The notes: generated by a model from the sequence alone, not told the origin. A stretch of DNA of 64,000 nucleotides from Leptodactylus fallax (GCA_947044405.1 CAMRHE010000169.1:434001-498000); one strand, 5' to 3'. Counted from the stretch's first letter, positions 45,714 through 58,160 are shown. Numbers and translations: made by a program.

Positions 45714-46003
45714 AGAGGACCTGTCGCCAAGTACCACATGATAAATGACTTGCCTCATTTGATTGCCGCTAGCCCTTGGACAATTTTAATTGTTCAATTT
45801 TAATTTCCCTTTTAATTTCTCAGAGAAAAGTAAAAAGGTTACCACCCACTTGGAGAATAAGAGTTAATTTACATATAATTTTCCAGGGATCATATCTTTT
45901 GAATGGGTGGGCGGATTAAAAAAATAAATAAACGACAAATTCTTCAGGGGCACATGCAAAATCAAATGTTATTTAGCATGTTGTACTTCGTGATAGGTCC
46001 TCT
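45714..46003. mobile_element. TTAA MITE related to 22579-22927
   Basis: TTAA at 45710-45713 and 46004-46007. The left end is AGAGGACCTGTCGCCAAGTA and the right end inverted is AGAGGACCTATCACGAAGTA, a clear inverted pair. The core AAAGGTTACCACCCACTTGG matches the fold-back element at 22.7 kb. Confidence 0.78.
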
Positions 46004-46007
46004 TTAA

Positions 46008-46954
46008 AGGGGTTGACTTATCAAGACAACCAGTTTTTAATTGAAGCTGATTACCGTATATCCATCTTATGAAACTCCTGGAAAACAGCTGATATTTCCA
46101 TTGCAGAAACAGGAAGGTCAAAGATCAAACAAGTTATACCACCGGAAGAAGCTGCAGCTGATTATATATTTTTCTTGCAGGGCTTGGTCTGCAACAGCTA
46201 GGACACAACAACAAGGTCCACTACACCTGAGTTTTCATGAAAACTTGAAATATGTCTTGCTGGGCAGTCTGTTCTAAGACTGTATAAGCCTTCATACATG
46301 GTTTCCTATCAGTTTTACTGCTGCTATCACATTATGGCTGAAACACATTTTACATTTGTCTCTCAGGCTGTGGACATATACAATAAGGATCTGTCTGCCC
46401 CCTCCCCAATCCATTACTACTGGTTTTACATGTAATTCTGCCCGGAGTAACTATACAATAGAAATAGCTGAAAAAAGCACAAGTGACCATAATATAGGAA
46501 ATTCACGAACACTGGACTGTAAATACATGGAAAATGTATGCAGCCAAGCAGCTAAAACACAAGAAAAGAAAAACAAACCATCTATGAGCACAGTCAGGAA
46601 AGCTGCTTGCTGCCGGTCAGTAATATCCCATCTGTAATCACACAAGCAGCCAGAAGTAGATACAAGTACAAAGAAGACTTTTTTTTTACATCGTAAGCAA
46701 TGAGATTTTAAGAATAATCAGTCCTTTGCACACAGGAGTTTGAAGACATGCTGTGAGGAAAATCAACCCCTCCCATCTCCATTCACTGTGTGAAGAACAG
46801 TGTGTGTACACTCACTGTCTTTCCGTCTTTCCTCTATCTTGTACTGTATCTATGGACGTGCTTCCCTGGTACAAAGAAGTCAACTGAAATTTAGCTAGAA
46901 GGGCTAATGGTAGGGGATTCAGAGAGTTTTCTCAGGCAGAAATCAGTCACATTT
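46008..46954. other. Unassigned stretch
   Basis: About 0.9 kb. A 93-codon plus-strand frame (46356-46637) overlaps a 64-codon minus frame, with no recognisable domain. I cannot support a gene. Confidence 0.3.
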
Positions 46955-46958
46955 TTAA

Positions 46959-49900
46959 CCCCTTAAGGACACAGCCCAAAAGTGAGTTAAGGACCAGGCC
47001 TTTTTTTTCAAAACTGACATGTGTCACTTTATGTGGCAAGAACTTTGAGACACTTTAACTTACACAAGTGATTTTGAGGTTGTTTTCTCGTAACACATTG
47101 TACTTCATGTTAGTGGTAAACACTAATCAATATTTTTGTATTTATTTATAAAAAAATAGGATATTTGATGGAAATTTGGAAAAAAAATCGCAATTTTCAA
47201 AATGTGAAATTCTCTGCTTTACAGACAGATAGTCATACCACCCAAATACATTAATAAATATTATCTACCATATATCTGCTTTATATTGGCATAATATTTT
47301 AATCGTCCTTTAATTTATTTTGGATGTTAAAAGGCTTACAAGTGTAACAGTGATTTTCCAGATTTACAAGAAAATTTCCCAAACTAATTTTTTAGGGACC
47401 ACTTCAATTCTGAAGGGGATTATAAGGGCCTATATATTAGAAACCCCCCATAAATCACCCCATTTTCAAAACTGCACACCTAAAATAATTCAAAACAGCA
47501 GTTCAGAAGTTTATTAACCCTTTAAGCATTTCACAAGAATTAAAACAATATCGAGGTGAAATTTAGACATTTCATTTTTTTCCACTAATCCCTTCATTTA
47601 GCCCTAAATTTAACACATTCACAAAGGGTTAAAGGAGAAAATGCATCTCACAGTTTATTATACAATTTCTCCAGAGCACAGAAATACCCCCCATGTGGGT
47701 GTAAACTGACGTTTGGGCATTCGGCAGTAAACAGAAGGGAAGTAGCGACACTGGACATTTGAAAAGCAGATTTTGCTGGAATAGTTTTCCGGTGCCATGT
47801 CTCATTTGCAAAGCCCCTAGAGTACCAAAACAATGGAAACCCCCTAAAAGTGACCCCATTTTGGAAACTACACCGCTCACAGAATTCATCAAGGGGTATA
47901 GTGAGCATTTTGACCCCACAGCTGTTTCTCAGATTTTACTAACATTGGGATGTATAAATGAAAAATTACTAAAACGTCACTTTATCCCCAAAGTTTTCAT
48001 TTTCACAAGGGGTTAAAGGAGAAAACGGACCCCATAATTTGTTAAATAATTTTTCCTGAACACAGCAATACCCCATATGTGGTTGTAAACTGCTGAATGG
48101 GTACATGGTGGGGCTCGGAATGGAAAGAGCGCTATTTTGCTTTTGTAGGACAGATTTTGCTGGAATAGTTTTCAGGTGCCATGTTGCATTTGCAGAGCCC
48201 CCAAAGTACCAATACAGTGGAAACCCCCTAAAAGAGACCCCATTTTGGAAACCACACCCCTCGCAGAACATGTCAAGGGGTATAGTGAGCATTTTGACCC
48301 TACATCTGTTTCACAGATTTTATTAACATTGGGACATAAAAATGTAAAATTACTTTTTTCCAATAAACCGTCCATTTAGCAACATATTTTTAATTTTTGC
48401 AAGTGGTTAAAGAAGAAAAAGCTCCCCACAGTTTGTTACACAATTTCTCCTGAACACAGAAATGCCCCATATGTGGTTGTAATCTGCTGTATGGGTACAT
48501 CGTGGGGCTCAGAATGGAAAGAGCGCTATTTGGCTTTAGGAGGGCAGATGTGGCTGGAATAGTTTTCAGGTGCCATGTCGCATTTGCAGAGCCCCTAAAG
48601 TACCAATACAATGGAAACCCCTCAAAAGTGACCCCATTTTAGAAACTACACCCCTCAAGGAATGTATCAAGGGGTATTATCATTTTGAGCCTAAAAATGC
48701 TTCCCAAAAATTAATGTACAAAGTGAAAATTGAAGTTTTTGAAGAAATATCCAATTTCAGAATACATTGCGGCCACTTTGTGGCATCAGAGACATGCACT
48801 CCTAAAACTATTAAGTGGGCTATCCCGGGAGAAAAATAATTATATATGTGGGTGTAAACTGCTGCTTGGGCACACAGCAGGGCTCAGAAGGGAAGGAGCA
48901 CTGTGTTTTTTTTAGCTTTTGGAGTACAGATTTAGAGGGATTTTCTGGATGCCATGTTGATTTTGCAGAGCCCTGGAGGTGCCAGTAAACTGGAACTCCC
49001 CAAGAAGTGACCCCATTTTAGGGTCTCTGCAAATGTGACATGGCATCCAAAAACCAACAATCTAAATCTGCGCTCCAAAAAGTACATAGCGCTCCCTCAC
49101 ATCTGCGCCCTGCTGTGTGCCCAAATGGCAGTTTATGCCCACATGTATGACACTGGTGTACCCAGGATAATGTACTTAGCAAAACCATATGTGGGTATAA
49201 ACTGCTGTTTGGGAACAGCCGGGCACAGAAGGGAAGGAGCGCTATTGTGGTTTTTAGAGCACAGTTTGGTTTTTGGACACCATGTCACTTTTGCAGAGCC
49301 CAAGAATTGCCAGTAAAGTGGTATCCGCAGACATGTGAACCCATTTTGGAAACTACACCCTTCAAGGGATTTATCAAGTGGTGTAGCGAGCATTATTAAC
49401 CCTTAAGTGTTGCATTCTTTTAATTTCCAGAAATGAATGCGCAGATGATAATGAAAAGTTAAAAATAACATTTTTCCAGAGATTCGCCATTTCAGTGCCC
49501 GATATGTTGTGCACAGCTTATGTCTGCAGAGACACACACTCCAAAAACTGTTAAGTGGGGATCCCAGGCACAACAGCTTTTGGAGTGTGCATCTCTGATA
49601 CAAGCCGGGCACAACATATTACAAACTGAAATGACGTATTCCTGGAAAAATTGTCATTTTCACCTTTCACAATCAGCTGCATATTCATTTATGGATAATA
49701 AATTATAGCAACACTTGGGGGTTAAAAATGCTCACTGTACCCCTGGATAAATTCCTTCAGGAGTGTAGTTTCCAAAATGGGGTCACATGTCAGGGGATTC
49801 CACTTTACTGGCGTTTCAGCTCTGCAAAAGTGCAATGGCGTCCAAAAGCCAAACCGTCCAAGCCTGTGCTCCAAAAACCAAATAGCGCTCCTTCAATTCT

Positions 49901-51428
49901 GTGCCCAGCTGTGTCCATACAGCAGTTTATACCCACATATGACATTAAGTACATTATCCTGGGTACACCAGTGTCATACATGTGGGCATAAACTGCAGTT
50001 TGGGCACACAGTAGGGCGCAGAAGGGAAGGAGCGCTATGTGGCTTTTGGAGTGCAGATTCAGATGTTTGGAATCTGGGTGCCATGTCATGTTTGCAGAGC
50101 CTGTAAGGTACCATAACAGTGGATTCCCCAAAGGAGTGACCCCATTTTGAAAACTGCCCCCCTCAAAGAACTTATCAAGGGGTGTAGTGAGTATTAGTAT
50201 CCCAGACGTGACTGCACAGCAGATGGGGAAAAGTGAATACGTAAGCTGTGCAGAGTACATTGGGTACACTAAATTCCCTACTATTTCTCCAGTAGTTCCT
50301 ATTATTGGGGAGGTCACTCTGGGGGTCACTTCTTGTTTATTTTCCCTCATAAGCTCTAAATCTGGTTTGTCCCCTGATATACGCTCGCACAGCTTATACA
50401 TTCCCTTCCTGCCGCAGCCAGTTATGTTCTAATGATTTGGCGATTTTTGGGGTTTTTGTCTTCACATTGTACAAGCTATATTTTCTTTATTTCTCTGGTG
50501 ATGTAGCCAAATGAGGGCTTGTTGTTTGCGGGGTTAGATGTATTTTCTAATGACATCATCTTTGGGCGCCTATAACTTAATGAATAAATTTCATTAACTC
50601 TTTCTTGGTGGATTAAAAAAACCCCCATCAATTCTGGCACTGTGTTTTACCTTTTACATTTTTCACCATGCAGTATAAAGCATAAGTAACATGTTACCTT
50701 TATTCTACGGGTCGATGATTACGGCGATACCTCATTTATATTTTTTTTTATGCGATACTAATTTTGCAGAACAAAAACCCATTTGGGGACATAAATTAAT
50801 TGTTTTTCCATCGCCATCTTCTGAGATGCGTAACATTTTTATTTTGTGGTTTACAGAGTTGGTTGAGGGCTTATATTTTGCAGGACAATCTGTGCTTTTT
50901 ATTGGTACTGTTTTGGGGTACATATGACTTTTTGATCACTTTTTATGACATATCTTGTAAGGTGAGATGGTGAAAAATCATAACTTTTGGCGGGTTTTTT
51001 CCATTTTTTTCCCGACGTTCACCGTTTACATTAAATATTGTTTCAGTTTTATTGTACAGGTTGTTACGGACGTGGTGATACCAAATATGCATCCTTTTTA
51101 TTAATTTTTAGGGTTTTTTTTTTTATATACGAGCATACAAGTGTCTTGCAGTCTATACAGAGACACATAGCGTAACTTCTAGAGGTCTCGGCAGGATCAA
51201 CCAGGTAGTGGGGGCTCCAGGCAGCCTAGGGTCACTGGGCAGACCCCGGGCTGCAGATTATAGATATCGGCACCCCCTGATCTCACCATGATCTACAGCT
51301 AACACTCGGTTCTGATGCCGCCCTCTCAGATAGTGAGCGGGCGGCCATCCTAGGGCGTAGTATTACACCCTGTTGCGCAAAGTACCAAGCGCGCAGGACA
51401 TAATAGTATGTCCAATGTCATTAAGGGG
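46959..51428. mobile_element. Large (4.47 kb) TTAA element with internal repeats
   Basis: TTAA at 46955-46958 and 51429-51432. The left end CCCCTTAAGGACACAG and the inverted right end CCCCTTAATGACATTG form inverted termini. The middle (47.6-50.2 kb) is a series of repeats of about 380 bp. The right part (50.4-51.4 kb) shares TTCACCGTTTACATTAAA-type and TTTTTGATCACTTTTTAT blocks with the smaller TTAA elements. No transposase frame is present. Many short frames here (for example 47.6-50.4 kb, both strands) are translations of the repeats. Superfamily (piggyBac or Kolobok) is inferred from TTAA only. Confidence 0.75.
47620..50200. repeat. About 380-bp repeats in direct and inverted orientation
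   Basis: The marker TGACCCCATTTTGGAAACTA occurs in direct orientation near 47851, 48235, 48629, 49008, 49335 and 50137 (spacings about 384, 394, 379, 327 and 802) and inverted near 49770. Each unit also has GGGCTCAGAAGGGAAGGAGC-like and TTGCAGAGCCC segments. A partial inverted stretch starts at 49023. Units are diverged, so the array is not recent. Confidence 0.85.
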
Positions 51429-51432
51429 TTAA

Positions 51433-51595
51433 ATAAAGTACATTACATTTTGGTCCAGAATCACATGCTCTATAAAATGAGACTAAGTTAGTGAGCAAAG
51501 TTAGTGACCATTTAATTCCTCATTTAGTGACTGCAAATTCATAAAGTCCAAGAATCTTTTTGGAAGGAGTGATAACATCTTTCTGGGTGTTCAGA
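51433..51595. other. Short unassigned spacer
   Basis: Sequence between the large TTAA element and the next inverted repeat. Nothing recognised. Confidence 0.3.
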
Positions 51596-52035
51596 TAATC
51601 AAAAACAACTTTATTCCAGCAAAGAACAATGTTTTAACTCCAGCATGAGTCTTTATCAAACATCACAAAAGTGACAATACAGAATATTTATAGGGAAAAC
51701 ATAACCAGTCACATAAAATGACTCTTCTCACCTACTATTGTATTACAACATACCACTGATGTGTATATCAAATTCACCTTTCCATTTCCTTCAGATCATA
51801 AATGGAGTGGTACATTCTCAGTTATGTTGGGTGATGGTCATGGGCAATAGAGTATGAATGCAGTGTTGTAATAGGTAGTGCATGTAGTATGGGACGGTCA
51901 TTTTATATTGTTGTTTATTCACTTAGGTTCAACTTATATGTTATACACCGGAATATTTTGTATCGATCCAACTTGAAATATTTGATAAAGACTCATGCTG
52001 GCGTTGAAACCACATGCTTTTTTGCTGGGCTACAT
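51596..52035. repeat. Imperfect palindromic repeat, about 440 bp
   Basis: CCAGCATGAGTCTTTATCAAA (about 51641) and TTTGATAAAGACTCATGCTGG (about 51979) are complementary. Outside them, TTCCAGCAAAGAACA and the decayed GCTTTTTTGCTGGG also pair. It looks like a MITE or the two ends of a decayed element. No target duplication found. Confidence 0.6.
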
Positions 52036-52471
52036 GAAATCTTTTTTTTATTATCCTAACACCATATGGGTGCTATCACTGCTTCTTAATTTTGCTTTTG
52101 AGTGTGAACATGATCTAGTATCAGCGAAGTACCATTGCTATATTATCAGCAGCACTGTATCAATATTGTATATTGGAAAACAATGTAACTGACAGCATGA
52201 GAAAAATTGGGAGTTATAAAACTTTAAAAAACACGTGTGCTAAATATTGTACATGGTGAAACGCAAGTTTTCAAATTTGTGGAAATGATTTTTTTAATAT
52301 CATCTTTTAGAAACTACATTATGTTGGGGCTTGATCACACTGCCATATTTGTTGCCTGTGTTCCCTTCACATGTAGAAATGAGAATGAGCCCTTAGTGTT
52401 TTATATGTAACAGGTAAATGAAAAGTAATTGCTAAAATAAAATAAAAAAATGTAGCTTAGAAAATACAGTT
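52036..52471. other. Unassigned AT-rich flank
   Basis: About 0.4 kb up to the abrupt change to GC-rich L1 sequence. Nothing recognised. Confidence 0.35.
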
Positions 52472-53339
52472 GTGGGGGCGGGCCGGACGCGCATGGGAGC
52501 ACGCGCGAGGCCCCGCCCTCCGCCGCTACGGACCGGGACCCCAGCGGCGCAGGGGGCGCACCGGGGGGGCCGGCGCCCCGGCGCCCGGGGGGGGCTGGGG
52601 GGCCGCCCGGACGCCCGGCCCGGCGGCCTTCGCCGGGCCGGGGGCGCGGGGCGGCCACGGTCCGCCCCGGCGCGGGGGCGCGGCGCGGCTCCCCCCCCGC
52701 GCCCCCCGCGGCCAGCGGGGCGCCGCCGGCAGGGGCCCGTCGGCGCCGGGCGGCCCAGAGTTCCCGGCGCGAGGCCCCGGGCCCCACCCGGGTGTCCCAG
52801 CGGCGCACGCTCACAGCGCCCGGCAGGCGGCTGGGAGGGCCCCGGGCTCCAGCCCAAGGGCTGAGGCAGGGCCGCCCCCCACACCGCGTGAGGGCCGGGC
52901 CAAGGCGGCCGGGCCCGTCCCCCAGCCCCCCAGCAGGGGGGTGGCGCGGGGAAGGCGCTGGCGTAGGGGCCCTCCGCCCCACACCCCAAGGATTATGCCC
53001 CCCCCTCCAGCCGCACCCCCAGAGCTGCATTCCAGGCCCATCTCAGCACCATCATCCATGGCGGACCTTCTTCCTCAACTTCCTACAAACAAGACCTAAA
53101 AGTAGGGCGGAAATCACAGCGTCCTTCCGATCTGAAATTGCTACCCCCGCACGATTTACACCCGGCGGCCGGGGGACGCGCTGGAGGGTGGCCGGGCCGC
53201 CGGGGACATGTGCCTCGCTGCATGGGCGCCGCTGGGCGGGGCAGCGGCGGGACGGCGGCGCCACTGGGGGGCGGCGGCAGGGGCCGGCGCGACAATATAC
53301 GCACGGGGGCCCCCGGAGGCGACCGGCTGGGGATCTGCC
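52472..53339 (+). promoter_or_regulatory. CpG-dense L1 5' UTR
   Basis: Extremely G+C-rich with many CpG, unlike the surrounding AT-rich DNA. Position at the 5' end of an L1-group element suggests its internal promoter/UTR. Long open frames in all phases here result from base composition, not coding. Confidence 0.55.
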
Positions 53340-53760
53340 TGTTCTGCTGGAGGCTGTCTTCAACACATACGCAGGAGCCCCCGTCCCACAAAATTAAGTT
53401 TGATAGGGCACACGAGCCCCGACCCAGAGGATCTTCCGCCACACCCCGTGATGTCATCTGCGCCTCCACGACTTCACCCTAAAGGGCATAAGAGCAAAGT
53501 GCGCAAACCAAAGACTTCGAGTTTCAGGGAGCTCCACTACAATTCTATCAGGATCTGTCGCTAATCACCCTCCAGAAACGCCGCCACCGCCCCCTCCAGA
53601 TTCTTCAGGAGCACCAAATTCCTTGCCGGTGGGGATTTCCGTTTGCTCTCATTGCTCGTGGGGATGGTGCTCGACGCGCTCCGCGGATTGCCTCTCTTCT
53701 GTGACCTATTGGATGTCCCGCCGGATTAACAGACTGGGAGCTGTTCTCTCCACCCCCCCC
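53340..53760 (+). pseudogene. L1 ORF1 relic
   Basis: In shifting frames one reads KIKFDRAHEPRP, TPRDVICAST, then FYQDLS, LQKRRHRPLQILQ and CRWGFPFALIARG. This is the order of the RRM/C-terminal part of L1 ORF1 (RAHR, PRDVI, the paired-basic segment and RWGFPF). The N-terminal part is not readable. Confidence 0.72.
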
Positions 53761-53936
53761 CCACCACGGGGCAACGAGGAGCCCAGACGAGGCAGCACCC
53801 CGCGGTGGTGACCACCGGAGGCCCCGGCGGAGACTGATCCCTGAGGAGGCGCCCCCCCTGAGACGTTCTCCCTCTCGGTGGTGCTTTGGAATCTGCATGC
53901 CTTAATGTTATGTTTGCTTCTTTTTTTTCTTTTTAT

Positions 53937-53942
53937 GGGGGG

Positions 53943-53988
<46 letters not shown>
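53937..53988. repeat. G10-C42 homopolymer block
   Basis: Ten G followed directly by about 42 C, inside the ORF1-ORF2 interval of the L1. A run this long is unusual in native DNA and is hard to sequence, so its exact length should not be trusted. Confidence 0.9.
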
Positions 53989-53990
<2 letters not shown>

Positions 53991-54289
53991 GGGGAACGGA
54001 CGGCGGCCATTGATCCTGATGGACCTCTGGCTGCCCTCATTGGTCCCAGGCGAGTGACTAGCCTCGCCCACAAAGTATTGTTTAACGTTTTTATTTTTAC
54101 TTTGTCATTTATGATGTCTTGCCTCCCCCCCCCTCTCCCCCCCCCCCCTGACTAGAGACCCGCCCGACTTTGGGTTCCTGTTTGTGGATGCCCGCCTCTC
54201 CGAGGGAAACTTGCCAGCGTCATGTGAGATGGGTGAGCTTATTGCAATCCGCCACTGTCCTCCAATCCTGGGTCCCAATGGTTAGGTGC

Positions 54290-57200
54290 GGACAATTAAT
54301 GTCAAGGGCCTGGGTTCCAACATTAAAAGGCGCCATGTCCTTAGAGAACTCCGCTCCTACGAGCGGATGTGGCGTTTCTTCAGGAGACTCATTTTGACCG
54401 CGCTGGTACTTTTGCCTTCGCTAAGCATTATTTTCCCGTAGCTTTTTCAGCCTTCCACAATCGACGCAGAGCTGGGGTGGCTATCCTTCTTTCTCGATCC
54501 TGCCCAAACGGAACCCCACAAGACCCAGGTGGCCGGGATCTTGGAGGGGCTCCATGGGCCCCGATTGATGCAAGTCTAGCCCCCAATTCAGAAGACCCGT
54601 GCGGGGACCGGGGCCCCACCATCAGCTTGGCTGGTGGGGGGAGACAACATGGTCTCTCTGAACGGGGGACGTCGGCGACCCCGGGCCCAACCCCCATAGG
54701 GGCCCAACGCAAGGGAGTTCCGCAGGCGATCCGGCCCACCTTGTATGACCTTTGGCGAGTGGACAATCCTAGGGGCTCCACACCTTCTTTTCTCACCCAA
54801 ACACCACACCCGCATGACTACCTTTGGAAATGCTCCCGCCCGTTGCTTAGGGACACGAACATGGCCCCTCACCGGCTGATCAGCCCCAGCGTGGTTACTT
54901 ATCTACGACTCCAGGCCACCGCCAATGTCATTGGCGCAACGAAACACGCCAACGCCGACCCCCGAGACCCGGACACACGATAGATTATTTAGGGACAACA
55001 GGCCGGAGACCTCTGCCATCCTGGGAAGCCCAAGGCGGCATGAGAGGAGCGACGCGGCTCTAGGCAAAAGGGCGACAGGCCAGGAACGCTCCCAAGCCGA
55101 CGGTCCCACGACGAGGGCGCACCACTGGGGGTTCTTCGCCGTTTGGTGGGGGGGGGGGACCGGATGGAGACGCAGGGAACGACTTCTCCTTATACGCAGC
55201 GGGAACGAGGTAATAAACTCAACCCCCTGGGGAACCCTCAGGGATCATCGGGCCTCTTCCACACCACACTCGTCCGGACCCCGCGGGACTCTTCAACATC
55301 ACCCGATGCTGGGGCGGCGTTCCACTCTTACTACTCTAAGCTGAGACACCCCCCCACGAGCACTACCCCTGGGGATGACTCAACACTACTGGAAGACTAT
55401 TTAAAGGATTGTTGTCTCCACGCTTCCTCCTGAGGCCCAACCCCGAACACCCCCATCACCAGGGAGGAACTAGAAGGGGTCCTGAGGGACCCCCAAATGG
55501 GAAAGCCCCAGGCCCAGATGGGTTCACTTACAATTATTATAAGGTTTTCCAGGGTGAACCTCGCTCATCTATTGTCCCTCTTCAATCCTTCCTTTCAGGT
55601 TCCCTATACCCCGACTATGCCCTCTTTACACTCACAGGTCCCAAACCGGGTAAGGACTTGCAGGATTGTGCTAACTACCGACGATTGCTTTGCGAACACG
55701 GACCTGAAACTTTTCACCAAACTCTTAGCCAATAGATGAATGCGGCTCCTCGCGTCCAAAGGACCAGGGGGATTCATCCCCGTCGCAGGGGGGACAACAC
55801 CAGGAGGACTGTGGATTTGGTGGAGGTGGCCAATCATTATTCACCCCGGCCCTTCCTGAGCCTGGCGCGAAAAGGCTGACCGCATAAATTGGTCGTTTAT
55901 GCATACACGCAAGGCGTTCGGGACGGGACCTTTTCTCACAGCTATCCAGGCCCTTTACCTACCCCAGCAGCAATCAAGCTTCCCCATGCATCTTCGCCCT
56001 CCTTCCCTATTCGAAATGGCACTAGGCAGGGGCCCCCTGTCACCCATCATATTTGCCCTCTGCATTGAACCGCTAGCGGCCAAGATTAGGCGAGACCCAA
56101 TATCAAGGGCATCATGGTCCAAGATAAGGAATTAAGATACTCTCTGCGGACGATGTACTCCTCACTCTCACCTCCCCTCAACTACCCTTCCAAACGCTGG
56201 CGCTAGAGACCAGGTGATCTCTCAGGGTATAAGGGAACCCGGAAGACGAGGCACTCCCACAACACCCACGGGACCTTCTCCTTCTCCTCCGCAGTAATTA
56301 CGATTTCCAGTGGCGGGAGTCCTCTATCCGCTACCTGGGAGTCCAATATCCACTTCCTAGCGACCCTCTACTCGGCAAACTACCCGGGTGTTTGTGAGCA
56401 AGAGCCCTATTGGACAAATGGCAACCCGCCTATCTCCCTTTTGGGGAGAATTGCTGGGTCAAGATGACCCCCCCGAAGCTACTGTATTTTTTGAGACTCT
56501 CCCAGCGCGAACCTCGGGGAGAATTACGGAACCTACAGAAAGCTATCTTCCAGTTATCTGGAAAGCAAAACGACACCGAATACCTAGATCTGTTATGCTG
56601 GCGGATAGGGGGTCTGGGGGTATGGCTGTCCCACATCTGTTACATTATTACTGGGCGGCCCACTTACGCCATATCCCATTCTGGGCGGCTATGCCAGCAT
56701 ACACCAGATGGGTGCAGGTAGAGAAGCTATGGCTGGCACCCAGCATCCTAACGGCCTGTGGGCAGCCCCCCCACCCCCCGCCTCGTACCTGTTGGGCCCC
56801 ATTCGGTTTACTAGATCTATCTGGTCTACCTGTTGTGCTAGATTCTCCCTGATGTCCCCGCGCTCATCTATGGTCTCCATACTATACAACCCCCTTCTCC
56901 CAGAGAGCCTGACTTCTGCCATGACTAAAGTGTGGTCTGAAGCTGGCCTTTACCGGATTGCTGATATGGTTGACCCTGGAACTTGGAACTCAGGTCCTTG
57001 CTTATCTTACAGCTAATCAAAACCTGCCAAGTACTGAATGGTTCCATTACTTGCAGGTGGTTCACTTTGTCCGCTCCCTCCATGGGTCTCTAAGGTGTCA
57101 CCCCCACGCTTTGAAAGATTGCCGTGCAGGCACGTCCACTAGGGGCTTTATACCTCTATTTACCAACTTCTTAACTCACAAACTACAGGCTCTCCTGTTA

Positions 57201-57780
57201 ATCATCGCTATATGCTAAATGGGAGGAGGCGGTGGGTAAACCCATCTCCCAGGAACAGTGGCGGATTGTATGGTCTCGGGCCCAGAAATCATCTCAGTGC
57301 ATTACGTTTAGGGAAACGCAGTATAAGCTGTTGATGCATTGGTATCATACTCCGGCTCTCCTTCATACTTAAACCCATTAGTCCCCCATGGTGCTGGCGC
57401 TGTGGAGCTGCGGTGGGTACCCTGCACCATATCTTTGGACGTGCCCCTCATCCTCGGTTTTTGGAGGGAGGTCAGGACTCTGACGACTGCTCTCTTTTGC
57501 AAGAGGTTCCTTTGACCCTCTTCTTTATCTCCTGAACCTTCCCCCCAGACACCTGAGCAATAAGTCATCCAGGCTTTTCTTGCATCTTTGTACTGCAGCT
57601 AAAACTCTCATAGCTAGAAACTGGAAGAAGGTGAGTCCCCCATCTAGTCTTGAGCTTGTGGCTAGAATGAAGGATGTGAGGAGTCTTGAATACCTGACTG
57701 CTGGCCTACATAATTCACGGGAAGCCTTTGGGGCTATTTGGGCACCCTGGGACATGTATTGTACATTACAGGGTCTCTGA
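54290..57780 (+). pseudogene. L1 ORF2 relic (endonuclease, RT, C-terminal region)
   Basis: The start region reads INVKGLGSNIKRRHVLREL (54295), then VAFLQETHFDRAGTFAFAK and FHNRRRAGVAILLS (54369-54500), the N-terminal L1 endonuclease. RT follows: KAPGPDGFTYNYYKVF (55500), PKPGKDLQDCANYR (55640), FGTGPFLTAIQALY (55920), GPLSPIIFALCIEPLAAKI (56030) and a decayed SADDVLL catalytic box (56138). C-terminal pieces include ADRGSGGMAVPHLLHYYWAAHL (56600) and CWRCG with LHHIFGRAP (57390-57440). At least six frame changes break it. Role by family: target-primed reverse transcription. Not functional. Confidence 0.83.
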
Positions 57781-58038
57781 TCTCTAGTCCTCTCCTTCCC
57801 TCCCCCCCTCCCTTTGGTCCTACCCTTGTTTTAACCCCTCCATTCCCCCTCCCTTGTTCACTGCTTAATTTAAATGCATATTGCTTAAGGGGGAGGAGGC
57901 AGATAGCCTCTATTTACCTCAATGCTTCCTGTTTGTTTGATTATTATTGTTTTTTTGTTTTTTCTTTATTCCTTGTTCCCAATGAAAAATTTTTCAATAA
58001 AATTACAGTTATATAAAAAAAAAAAAAAAAAAAAAATT

Positions 58039-58160
58039 TGTGAAAGCAATTAAAAGAAGAAGATAAATTTTTTTTTGAAAAGGCGCCGGAAAAAAAAAAA
58101 ATAAATTTTGGGGGGGGGGGGTGTGGGGGGGGGGTGGGGAGGGGAAGGGGGGGTTTCTCT
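58039..58160. repeat. Low-complexity A/G-rich tract
   Basis: A-rich then long G runs (58109-58153) after the L1 poly(A). Possibly part of the insertion tail or an assembly error. Confidence 0.7.

Larger units (their letters stand above)
52472..58038 (+). mobile_element. GC-rich L1-group LINE, full-length outline but decayed
   Basis: Starts GGGGGCGGGCCGGACGCG at about 52472 against AT-rich flank, has ORF1 relics (53340-53760) and ORF2 relics (54290-57780), and ends with AATAAAATTACAGTTATAT and a long A run (58016-58038). About 5.6 kb. I found no clean target duplication. Reading frames are shifted many times, more than in the Rex1-like LINE. Strong homopolymer runs may reflect sequencing or assembly errors in part. 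Confidence 0.83.

Noticed and set aside
52401..53564. Several long overlapping open frames on both strands (up to 209 codons)
   Set aside because: They lie in extremely GC-rich L1 5' sequence where stop codons are rare in every phase. Composition is Pro/Gly/Arg/Ala-rich with no domain.
53605..54155. Minus- and plus-strand frames with poly-Gly or poly-Pro stretches
   Set aside because: They are translations of the G/C homopolymer block and L1 spacer.
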